A stretch of DNA of 64,000 nt from Diploscapter coronatus (taxonomy: Eukaryota; Nematoda; Chromadorea; Rhabditida; Rhabditidae), in NCBI GenBank assembly GCA_964036155.1, contig OZ038423.1, positions 44,593,249 through 44,657,248 of the forward strand. The letters are read 5' to 3'. This document shows, piece by piece, positions 20,001 through 31,362 of the stretch (the stretch's first letter is position 1; the number at the start of each line of letters is the position of its first letter). The position numbers and the translations under genes were made by a program. The notes under the pieces are model-generated. The model worked only from the letters and a program-made list of their open reading frames with translations. It searched no databases and was not told the origin of the DNA.

Positions 20001-23000
20001 GCTAAATTCGGTATAAGATTACTGCATTCATTAAATCGTATCGTGAATTATTGAATAACATTAAACCAATCAATTTTTGAAGCATAGTTTAAGTTTTATA
20101 TTCAGAAACACTAGAAAAATCATTACATTATTCTCCGACCAATATCCAATTTCGATGTAGTTCGATGCAGGCGACACTCCAGAATCTGGCTTGACCGTAG
20201 ATCCGGTAACTGGGACTGGGTCTAAAAAGTTCCCTCTTCAAAAAGGCCCATTTTTGTTTAAAGTCTACCCGATTCCTGTCCCATCTTCTGATGCATGTTT
20301 TTCGGTTTGTACGTGAGAATGGTATAATTAGCCGGTCCGTCTCCTTGGGGTGAGAAGTGAAAGTTTCTGCCGACCACGTCTGAAAATGGGCTTCAGAATA
20401 CTGATTGTAGATTTAAGAACCTTCAAAATCGACTTTGAGCAGGTAATTGTTGTAGAATTCTGTTCCGTCAATGTTCTGTATGGCCTGACAAATTTCGAGC
20501 TCCTGACTTGGCTGGGAAAGCCAATTACTCTGGGTGGTGTCATTAGCGCAGACAGTGGATGTGTAGGCCTGAAGTAAATCTTGTTGATGCTTAGTTAGTT
20601 TCGCGTCGAAGAACATGCGATAAAAATGTATATTACAAGAAGTTTAATCACTAAAAGCTAATATAATACAGCGACCTCAGATGTTTATTGAAGTGAATAG
20701 ATTTGAAAACATCGTAGTTTTACCTGCAAAGCATGAGCAATCGCGTACACCGCATCGATCACGTAAAGGACTTTGTCGTTAGCGTTGAAGCCTTCGGATG
20801 ACTGTCGAATGTCTTCGCATCTGAAATTGACTTAATTAGCTATTAGTTTGATGAAATTTAAAAAAAAAAAAAAAGCTGACATAATGATTAATGAATTTTC
20901 TGAAACATTCGGCTTTTTGCTTGCTTACCGATTAACCGACGATTCTGGTGGAGCTCCGAATTCGCACTTGAATTTGACCTGCCACAACTCTCTCAACCAT
21001 TGATTGCGTTCGAATTTGTCTGAGCCGGGATGTAAACTTAGAAAGTACTGAATAATAAATGGTGAAAGAGTTTCGAAATAAAAATTTATACTTCATTGAA
21101 ATCAGGAACCTTCTGCGACGACAGCGCCAAAACTATCGCTCCTTCTGCAGCTAACTGATTCACGCCTTCAGTATACTTGGCGTTGTTTAGATCCCAACCG
21201 TCAGAGGCCACCCTGGAATTGGTGAAATTTTCCGTGAATCAATTACTGTTTATCTTTCAGGCAGAAACATGATAATTATCATCTTTAAAGGAAAGCCTTA
21301 CCAAATGAGCTTTTTCTCGTTGTACTCAGAATTCGTGGTCAGATTCATCCTTTCTGTGGTATAATGAAGTAATTGCAGAACATAATCCGTACTAACGAAA
21401 AGAATAACGACTCTAGCTCCGACAGAGTCTTCAGGTTGAAGCCTAAAAATACAAAAAAGATTGATCTTTAATCAAGTGTCCTACTTCTCCACGAGATTAT
21501 CTATAGACTCGATGAAATTTTCTTGTTTGTTGTGTATTCGCTCTTCCGCGGCTATGCAAATTCCTTTCTTTTGGGCTTCATTCTTAAAGGCGTCGGCTCC
21601 TAAAAATTAAATTTTTAGGAAAATCGAAAAAATGAAGATATTCGAAAATATCACAACTTGATGGAAAAGTATGTAAGATTGGAGAGTAATAAAACTATCT
21701 AACTTTCACATAATGGTCTTCGAGTTGTGAGGTTTCTGAATTACTAAAAATACCTAATTGCCCATATTCATCAGCGGAATAGACCAAGGAAACGTAGGTC
21801 CAACCGAATTTGGCCGCGATGTCTGCCATAGCTTTTGCTTGGTAGTAATCGGAAGGAGCAGTTCTACATTTTAATTTGTAATTTGTTTTTAAAAATTATG
21901 CCATAAACAAGAAATGAGCCTGTTTAATTTGGGCATTTAGCTCATTTATATTAAAAATCAATATCCTCAACCTTACCTCGCAAAGAACGGGAATTGACTT
22001 TTATCTGATAGGCTCGAACTTGTGCTCCCTGGACTGACTTGAGAAATATGAAAGAGTTGTAGTAGATTTGCCAACTAAAGCAAGTTCTATTCGATTGAAA
22101 CTTTCTTGATTCGAAAACCTGTACTGAAATTGAACTGTAGATCTCGCCCACTACCGCAGCGACATTTTTTCGATCTCGATTCGTCTGTTGGGGGTCGTTG
22201 TCCCTGAAACAATTTAACTTAATTTTTTGATATAAAAAAATTGAAAATATGGAAGAAAACAAGATATACGAAATAGTATATGACAAGGTAAAGAAAAAGT
22301 CTCGAATTTTTCCGATAATATTTCACCGCCTTGGTTTTCTCAGGTTGCCAAAAATTCACTAACTCGCAGACATAGCTAGAAGCGTCCGAACTGCCGATCA
22401 TATCTCTCACGAATTCGAAACTCTGATTCAGAGCATACGAAGGGTCGGAGCAGGAATCCAATATCAGTGCTCCCTTAATTTATTAAATTTCAAGGCGGTT
22501 TATCAACAAACTTACTAATTTGTAGCCATTGAGAAAGTCCTTCTGTTCGTTGATTTTGTCGAGCGCATATAGCATCGCTTCGACGCGGTGGACGCCTCTG
22601 AAAATTGCATTTCGGAGAAGAATCTGATAGGTTTCAAAAAATTAAATGGAAAACATATGAAAACGTCATTGTTATCTAGTATGCTTATGGCTGAAACTAA
22701 TAATTAAAGAGGAATAACCTCGTCTCCGCAATTTCACCACACGGATCCTCATCATTTGATATCTTGGTGTGAACTGGGAAGACACCTCCGAGCAAAATAT
22801 CCCCAGGAATTCGGATTTGGTGGACCTGAAATGTCTTTCGTTTTGCGAGCATTACCCCGAGATTCCATTTGGTGAACAGAATTTCTTCTCAAAATTCGGC
22901 AAATTTCCAAACATACATTTTAAAAATCTGACCTTCTCCTGTGGCGTGAGGTTCTGTGCATCGGCAGTTTTGGCTACGAGATTTACACTGATGAGAACCT

Positions 23001-23028
23001 GTGTCGCCACAGCCAGCACTGAGAACAT
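17083..23028 (-). CDS. Metabotropic glutamate receptor (class C GPCR), copy B
   Basis: Paralogue of the receptor at 2398-9484, with the same exon set and no broken exon; about 979 aa. The single length change is one codon in exon 5 (DNDPQQTNRDRKN against DNSKPQRGNRNRKN). First exon 23028-22933 encodes the signal peptide (MFSVLAVATQVLISVNLVAK). The C-terminal membrane exons and their introns are almost identical to copy A. The ligand-binding exons carry many amino-acid changes, for example [12 protein letters not shown] in A against SSSLSDKSQFPF in B, and VVVLFVGTEYIPQ against VVILFVSTDYVLQ. The last exon (17317-17083) also encodes a longer acidic alternative frame that is open here and closed by TGA in copy A. 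An AATAAA follows the stop. Confidence 0.88.
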
Positions 23029-24460
23029 GGAATACGATCGAAGATGGAGGCACTGAAGGAAACTTGGTTTTAGAAATATTTTATTATTTGACAGACCTTC
23101 ATTTTTATATTCGAATAATTTTAGGTTAAAAATGTTGCAATTTCTTGAAGGGTTGTCAATATTTTGAGGTTCATATCTCGGTTGATGCTAAATATTCTGA
23201 TAAATTTGGAAACAGTTCGCAAATAGGCTTCAAATATATCTCGGTAGAGATACGGCATTCAAAATCATTATACTGAAAATGATATGATTAGGATATGAAA
23301 TGCAACCACATGATGTATCAAAAATTCTCGCGTATTATTTACGTCTGATCATCATACGCTTGGGGAAGGAGATATTGATGTGTAAATAAATTGGAGCGTC
23401 TCTATTTGTTGTTTTATAAAGATGGGCAAAGGCGGAAAATGGGAAATATATGAGGAAAATAGCTGGTTTAGCGGGACACCGCGGTGGAGAGAGATGGCGA
23501 CGAATTGACGAAAGCGGCTTCCCCTAATTCGCCCACTTATGGAAGACGAGGGATAAAGCTCGAGGAGTTGGGATTGATTCTGGGCGAAATTAGAGAAATG
23601 AAAAATATTTCATTTAAAAATGGATAATGAGAATTGATAAAAAAAAATTATCACATAACAGTGATAAATAAATAATGTCTTCAGATAATGAAAATGATCG
23701 AAATTATTATTTTAAATTTAAGAAGACATACTATTAAAAAGTAATAAGGAATAGTAGATAAATAATAAATAATCTTTCAAATGGATATTAGGTGGTGAAT
23801 TTGGTAAATTTTTCAAGAAGAAATTATTTTTAAAAGAATCATAAACGAAGAACAAACTTTGTAGATAGATTTGATGAATCTGTTGAGCACCTGTAGCATG
23901 ACTATGCCAATTATTCGTATGCTCTCGAAAACTTGAAACTGATTTCAAAGCCCCAAAGTCGCACATGAGCCATTTTTAATTCCGCGCATTTGAGAATTTA
24001 CCGAGACTTTTCCCACGTTTGCATACATTCTTCATCACGAATTCTGTCCTGAGCAAGAAAAGTCCCGAACTCTTTTAGGTGCAATTTTCAGTATTCGGAA
24101 AATGGTCTAGCTGATATTTTTCTTGGATTGTAACGGTTTTCAGGGTACAATTTGAGTATCGTGAGAACTAATACGTTCATACTTATCAGCAAATCGCGGG
24201 AAAAGTATATATATTCCACTCCAATTTTGAATATGAAATCACCCTGACTCTTAATTTAATGATATCCGAAATTAAATATAGCAAAAATTAAGCGGCAGCG
24301 ATAGGTCATGCTTCACTTTTTTACTATCATGTGCTAAAGATTAACACGATTGAATAGAATAAAGCATAAAAATAAGAATAAGTTTTACTCACAATACCTT
24401 GCAACATGCTACGGATTAGTTCATGCAAAATGATAAAAATAACCTATTCAAAGGTTCTTC
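23029..24460. other. Upstream region of receptor copy B
   Basis: No gene recognised apart from the small conserved minus-strand frame at 23718-23966 (partner of the one upstream of copy A). 23029-23270 matches copy A upstream DNA. 23275-23755 is present only here and replaces the Helitron seen in copy A, so it may be the ancestral promoter region. 24030-24215 matches about 11985-12150. Beyond 24215 the similarity ends. Confidence 0.5.
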
Positions 24461-24634
24461 TCAGCATAAGAACTGCCTGTCCGCACCGACAGTTGCCGAT
24501 GTCCGCACTTTTTCGCCGATCGGCAATTCACTGCCGATGAATGCCGGTCCGTGCTTATCGGCATCTGTTCGCATTTCATCGTAAATTGCCGATCGGCATG
24601 TCTACCCGTGCCGACAGGCAGTTTTTACGCTGAG
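24461..24634. mobile_element. Small MITE, 174 bp
   Basis: Ends are inverted repeats: left CTCAGCATAAGAACTGCCTG, right (reverse complement) CTCAGCGTAAAAACTGCCTG. Inner motifs built on GCCGATCGGC also repeat in inverted order, so most of the element could fold on itself. It is far more GC-rich than its surroundings. There is no open frame. It sits in the intergenic DNA between receptor copy B and the WAC-like gene. Confidence 0.65.
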
Positions 24635-25634
24635 TTAAGAAATGGGAAGATTTTTGTATTCACTAATTTGCAGCCATATGCTTGTGTTCAACTTCGACAT
24701 TTGAAAAGTTAAATATAAAAAATATCCCAGAAAAATATAAGATGATAAATAATAAGGAAAGATATTTCAACTCCAATAATGTAGCCCAAAAGATCAGACG
24801 TGTAAACTTTCATTAAGGACTTGGTTAACCTTTGTTGTGTTGTAGTTAGTAGCTAACCTGTTGTTTTGTTGTTCGAGTTTTGGGATTTAGGTTTTGGATT
24901 TTTCTTTTATAACACTTCCTGGACACTGGAATTGCCAGTGAGACTTCTAGATTTTAACTTCAAATAAAATAGCCCGTATAAGTCATTTTTGGTGAGTTTG
25001 TGCAAAAGTTGGTAAATTTGGATGCAAAAACTAAAAATTTACTTTTTCAAGGTAACTAAAACTACAGTATACCAAGCTAAGTCCATTACACAAATAACTT
25101 TGTTAAAAGTTGAAAAAAATTTCGACAATCGAATAAATAGGTGGAAAAATAAATTATTGTAGAGAAAAAAAGAAATTCCCCTAAAAAAACCCGCCTTTTT
25201 AAGAAAATTTGATAAAGTTCAATCGATCTAAAATTCCTGGAAAATCACGGAAGAAAACGGCAGTGGGAAATTAAGAAATGAAAATAAATAAAGTGGTTGA
25301 AAAATGCATTTCAAAGAAAAAAAAGCAAGAAGTTCAAGAAAATTCAACTTCCTTACTATTTCAGAGTTCAGATCAATGATAAGAGCAGTTCATCAGTATT
25401 TCTAGGTGGAATCTTGGAAGTTCACTTATTTTTTAGGAAAACATGAATTTAAAAAAAAAAATGAAGAAGTGGGTCAAATTTTAGAAGTTCATTTCGCAAA
25501 GTTAATCAGTTTTTTCGCTAGAAAAAGGTGTGAACTCTAAAAAATTTCACTTTTTTCAGAGAAAAAGGACGAACTTTACAAAATACGTTCTTTATTTTTA
25601 GACGACGTCATAGTTACAGTAATCCAATTTTGTG
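24635..25634. other. Intergenic stretch between receptor copy B and the WAC-like gene
   Basis: Contains the second copy of the short repeat at about 24829-24915. Near 25587 a reverse-strand AATAAA lies about 45 nt past the stop of the WAC-like gene and is its likely poly(A) signal. Nothing else is recognised. Confidence 0.45.
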
Positions 25635-28600
25635 CTATTTGTCGCTGAGCAGAGGCATGAAGTTCTGGGGCTCCTTAACCGACAAGATTTGCTCCATTCG
25701 TCGGATCGTTTCCTTAAATTTTTTAAATGACGCTTTCTAGAGAAATTACGCATTTCCAAAAAGGGAATTCTCAAAACCCACTCTCAACCCGGTGCACTTC
25801 TCCTCGCACAGAGAGACCTCGTGAGTCTGAACCGACACGAGCGCCGCTGCCGTCTTTGCCTTGATCATCTGAAAAAATTGATTTTTAGGAGGCAGTTTTT
25901 ACCGATCAACTTTTGAAGGGGTGGGGTTTAACAATTTTTCTTGCAAAAGAGGTGCATAAATCTTTTCGATTGATTTTTTCGACCCACCTCTGCCACTAGT
26001 TTGTTCTCGGTCGCCAGCGATTGAACGTTGAGTTCGGCCTAAAAGTTGAATTTTTATTTTCTAGAAAACTAGAATACTTTCGGAAAAAACTAGTTAAAAT
26101 GATCTATTTTCAGAGAAATTACTAAAAATCTCATTTTTCTCCAAAAATTAGCATACAATTACCAATTCTTTGTCCTCGATCAAGCCGAGTTTGCGTTTGA
26201 GCGCTTGAGCCAAGTCGGCTCTGTAGAATCGTTTCCACTCCTCGTTTACGGGGCTCTCTTCTTTTGCCTGAAAATCGATAAATCGCAAAAATCCAACGCA
26301 TCTGTCCTAAAGAGCTATGTAAGACCAAAACATTTCTTTTTTTGGAAAGTCAATAAAATCCAGCATTTTACCTTGGTACACAGAAAATCAATGAGTTTTG
26401 GAAAAAAGCCAATAGCATTATTCAAAAAGATACTATAAACAATGCAATAAAGATAAAGGAACGTAAGAGATTAGTCAGTTTCTGAGGTTATTTTTGCAAA
26501 CTACCATAATCCAGATACCGTACCTTTTTGGCAGGTGGTTGACTGTCGACGGAGGGCGACGGTCTTCTGATACTCTGAGAATTTGCAGCCGAACTCGAAT
26601 GGACCCTCGATAAAGAGCCCCTTTCTCGGTCGTCGTAGGTTCGGCGTGATGAGCTGAAAATTGAAAATAGGAGTTTTTCGAAAAGGACTATTACTGTATT
26701 ATTAAAATTATCAGTCTGTCTTTATGACCTATGCTCTATCATAGAGCAAACCATTTGGAATCACTGTAGAGCTTTTGAATGGGAATCGACTAGATAGTGC
26801 TTGAAACCTATGTTTCATTAGTTAGTGAAAGATTGAAGAGCTACTATATAAACGCTAGAACAAATATCCCATCCGAGTTGATTTGTACTTTCAGAATTAC
26901 TGTAACTACCGTATACCTATGATGGTGGTTGCTACCAGCCGAAGAGGGTCGATCGTTTGAAGGCTCATCCACTGAACGACGGTACTGAAAATCCAAATAC
27001 CAGAAAAAGATCAATTGTTGTACTTCTTTCATAGTGACCTAATATTTTTTGAAACAGGAAGTTTAAAAAAATGTATTTTCCGAAGCTCATTAGGATTACA
27101 GGGAAATACATTTCTAATTATAAAAGTTTCTTAACGCATATTTGACTTTCTAAAATTGACTAGAACTAACCGAATGATCTCGATTGTCTCGGTTGTCTCG
27201 ATTCCTGTCCCGTGAATGACTACTTGGTTGGTTCAACGACGCTCCTCGAGACGACGATGACTGATTCTGGTAGGACAAGGAGTGAGCCTGTAAATTTTTG
27301 AAAATCGATTTCTGAATATTATTGCTTTTTCCGGACCTGATGCGAAGTGGGTGTTGAAGTTTGCTGGGAATGGTGATAATGTCCGTTGTTGGCTCTGAAA
27401 CGCATTTTATTACAGTAAATGTTTTACCGATTAAAAATGGTTTTAAGTTTTTGATTAAAAGCAGTTTTACCCGGTGGTAACTGGAGTGGAAACGTTGCTG
27501 GAAGATTGATGTATGGTCATTCTCGGGGAAGCCGTCGCGCTGTGAGGAGTGCTGGATTGAGCTGCTGAACAAACTTTCGGATTTTATTTAATTGTGAAGT
27601 TCGAGAAATCAACTTTAGAATGAATTTTATATCCACCACAAGTAAAAAACGGAGCTTTGAAGTTAACTCGATCAACTTTCGAGTTAAAATATGGAGTTTG
27701 AAGTTAAAAAGGAAATGTTGATTGTTCAAACCTGGTGCAGGAGCACTGGGTGGAGGTGGAGCGGTCGCTCGGAGCATCGCGGCACTCGTCGTCGGTGCTG
27801 AAGCGGGGGTCATCGGCTTCGAGGACGAGCACGATACGGCGGGCGCTAAAACAAAAAAAGTAAGTTTCAGGATAATTTCAAGATGAAACATTGAAACTTA
27901 GAACTAGTTCACGTGGAGTTTTCTGAAAGGTAAAACGAAATAGAAGGATTTTTTAGGAATAATTTTTAGGTTTCAGTAAATTTCAAACTCGAAAGATTTT
28001 AATATTGCACTTACTGAAAGAGTACTACAGTGCATGTTATGATAATAAATTGATAAAGTTTGCAAATTTCTTTATAATTTTTCCCAGCCATACTCACTAA
28101 ATTATTTTCGCAATTCAGCTTTTTGTTTGAAATATTTTTGAAGTCTATGCATATCGAGTTTCCTTGTTAATTTGCAGTAATTGATATTTATGGCTAATGC
28201 ATGCAGAATTCAGTTGCAGTATCTGCGCTCGAAAACTCTTGCAACTTATGTGTTGTCCAGTATTGTTTCCGAACAACAAACCTTGCGGAGGTGGAGGCGG
28301 GTAGGGGCTGGCGATGTAGGGCGTCGGGGCGGTCGTCGCTGAGGTGTAGCCAGGTGGGGGCGGCACCACGGGTGGGTAGATCGCCGACATCGAGGTAGTT
28401 CTGCAAGTTTTTCCATGTGTTTTCCGAGTCTATTTCTTTAGTTTTCATTAAAATCATATATATATTTTAGAATTCTTAACAAATCAATTCGCGCATTCGA
28501 TATACCAAATTGGGGCATGCATGCAGCATCACATATAAAATCACGAGTTTTTTCATGTTTCGAAAAACTCTTATCACTTTTTTGGAAAGAACTGAAGGGG

Positions 28601-30894
28601 GTACACACTTTGCTCTTGACAATGGAGTGAAAAATTCAACAGACTAGAGAAAATGTTGAACTTCTATGTTTCAAACTGATTCATATAATCTGTGAGAAGA
28701 GGAGTTGGAAATAATGATCGGTCGCTGAGCACAAAATAAGTTTAAGAAATTTTCGTATTTTTTTTCTTTTCAAACTCACCCAGTCGAGGTAGGATACATC
28801 CCTGGCGGAGGCGGCGGCACCTGCGGAAAGGGGGGAAACGCTCCCGGAAAAGGTGGGGGTGGCCCGGGAAAGTCTGAAAACAAATCCTCGAGGATATGAA
28901 ACCTTGGAGAGTTGATATTTGAAACAAAATAATTAGACACAAAACAAATAAATATAATATCCCTTAATATCAACAACTTCTCTTTTGAAACGTATGAAAA
29001 CAAGGTCAAAGTTTGTCAATTCTTCCACCCTACTGCGAAGCTACGAAAATCCCCATAAACTAGCGTGGAAACTACAACATCGAAGGTAAAGAAGGGAATT
29101 ATCTGGGACGGTTTTGACGGGTTATTTCTTATTATGAAATAAAGATTTCCGATTGTTGGCTATAAACTTGAAATTCATCGAAATCGAGGCTTATTAAGCT
29201 TTACGAAAAGTCACGGGGCCTCTTGCGTAATAAACACCGTTGGACGGGGATTTCGTTTTCGTTTCCGCTTTCCGAAATTCGAAAATCTATTTTCCGTTTC
29301 CGAAAGCTGAAAATGCACTTTTCGCCCAACACTGGTAGCGAACAAATGCATGATTTTGCAGACAAATTAAAATTTTGTATTTCTTTGTCATTCTTCAGTT
29401 TCAATTCAAAAGTGGGAATAAATGGGGGTGGTCTTAGCTTATTATATCTATATTGAAGCTAAAAACTGAGACTGTATAGAAAAGATAAAGACACATTTTC
29501 AAGGTATACCCTAAATGTACTACCTATTTTATTTCAAAAGAAAAGCTATTTTTTACAAAATTCTAGAATGAATACTTCGATACGTTTCAAAATTACTTAT
29601 AATAAAAAGTAGATTAGGGAAGAAAGTAGCTATGACGATTAATACTAAGGCGTTGGAATAAAAATTAAATAAAAAACATTATTTCAATTTTTTAGACTAA
29701 TTTGCAATTTGAGAAAGAAGAACTTGCGCGGGTACTTACCCATCGGAAAAGCCTGCCCGAATGGTGGGAAGGGAAAGAATGGTGGTGGCGGCGGCATGAA
29801 CATTCCTGGTGGAGGCGGGATCGGGGCCTGAAAATTCATATCTATCTTTTTCCTATTTTAATGTTTCTTTTTCTATATAGAGCAATAGCCTATATGATCA
29901 CCCAAATGGAAACCGTTTCCAAGGCAACTTGACCAATTTGTAAGAGATTATAATAATCTCTTTCTAATTGGTGAAGATAGAGGAGGAAAAGTAGGATGGC
30001 ATAGTTTGAAATTTGTAGACTCGAGTATAAGGTAATTGAAAATTTTACGCGCCTTCCACAGTTGAACAATGCTGAAGGGTTTACTTGAAAGGAAATTAAG
30101 GAATGATAGGGAACAACATAAAGAGTTCGACAAATGTAGGATGAAGGAAATACACTAATTTCAAACTTCTGAAATTTATCTTAAATTTTTGAATACGCTT
30201 CAAAAAGCGAGAAAGCACGAACACCGTCATTTTTAGTGATCAGTTGTGAGCCTGTAAACCTTACCAAAAATACCAAATTTTAACGTTTCAAAGTAATTAT
30301 ATTTCTAAAATCGAAAATCCCTCCAGTAACTAACCTGAAAACTCTGCTGCTGCTTTGCAGCGGCGGCGGCGAGTCGTTCGGCCTCGATTTTCACATCGTG
30401 CTCCTTCCACTCCTTCGGCTTCTCCCATTGTGAGACCTAGATAATTTATTTTCTAATTTTTGAAAAATGATTTTTATCTATCAGAATTTAATCTTTCATT
30501 TCTTCTTAGTTTTATTATTTTATTTTCTCGTGGATCCTAAACGCAGTTACTAACTTTCAAAAGATCTCTGACTACGATAAAATTGAAGCATATTTCAACA
30601 TGTTGCTTAAAAAATTTTAATCGGGCTAGCAAACAAATTCATACTTCAGTACCTAGTTTCCCTTTCTATCATTTTCCATTTTCTATGTTGAAAGAAAGTT
30701 ATTTGCAAACCTCAGTAATTTTGTTGTAGTAGTACTTTCTGCCCGCTGAGCTCGTCTGCTCGCTCCACGGTCCGAACTCCTTGTTCCCGCCCGTGTCTTT
30801 CGAGTCCTTAGAGTCGGACTGAATTTTTTAACTTCTTTTTGGGAAAAGTTTAATTTTTCTAAAGATCTCAATTCTATTCTCTAAAAGATACCAT
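25635..30894 (-). CDS. WAC homologue: WW domain and C-terminal coiled coil adaptor
   Basis: In animals WAC brings the RNF20/40 ligase to RNA polymerase II to promote histone H2B ubiquitination; that role is inferred here from family membership. 471 aa, 16 coding exons: 30894-30892 (ATG only), 30818-30711, 30436-30335, 29827-29740, 28873-28780, 28400-28282, 27845-27732, 27564-27471, 27394-27337, 27287-27171, 26984-26917, 26653-26524, 26267-26163, 26038-25988, 25868-25782, 25712-25635. The WW domain is WSEQTSSAGRKYYYNKITE plus VSQWEKPKEW, almost the human WAC sequence. Low-complexity Pro-rich, Ser/Thr and Arg/Asp repeats follow. A helical C-terminus (ATENKLVAE, LRETIRRMEQIL) corresponds to the WAC coiled coil. 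It is shorter than human WAC (about 647 aa). A trans-splice-type acceptor at 30958 makes it a likely downstream operon gene. Confidence 0.85.
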
Positions 30895-30957
30895 TTTCTT
30901 GACCCAGTCCTCTCGGTGAGTAAACTCGCTCTGCTACACTGCTCTCAACTTTGAAAG

Positions 30958-31067
30958 TCTGAAATTTGTTGAAATTAAAAATAAGAAAAAAATCAGAAAA
31001 ATTAAAGTATTCAATGGCCTAAAAACCATTTTTTCGCAAAAAATTAAATTAAAAAATGCACTTTATT
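30958..31067 (-). promoter_or_regulatory. Intercistronic region UBL7-WAC: poly(A) signal, U-rich stretch, trans-splice acceptor
   Basis: On the minus strand an AATAAA (31067-31062) is followed by a U-rich stretch (tttttctgatttttttctta) and then by aaatttcag with the mature 5' end at 30958. The spacing of about 100 nt between poly(A) signal and acceptor is that of SL2-type operons in C. elegans. The start codon of the WAC-like gene is 64 nt downstream. Confidence 0.6.
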
Positions 31068-31362
31068 CCGTGAAAAAATGAAGTAAAATTGCGGTATTCT
31101 GTACAGCACGGTTAAATGACGAATAAATAATGAGTGGCCAGAAAAAATGAAAATAAATAAAATCGAGTACTTTAGGAATTCTCTAAATCTCGAATGGCCC
31201 CCATAAAAACCTATGATCAAGGGGAATCTTTTTAGAAAATTTTAAAAATAAAATCTTTCGGGTCTCAAATGATCTGAATACAGGCATTTTTAGAAAGAAT
31301 ATTTATCTTCGAAGAAATTCATCAACCCTCATTCTCCCGCATTTTTGTTTTTTTTTCCAAAT

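Noticed and set aside
29300..29345. Sequence whose reverse complement reads AGTGTTGGGCGAAAAGTGC, like a hAT terminus
   Set aside because: No matching second end or target duplication was found in the intron.
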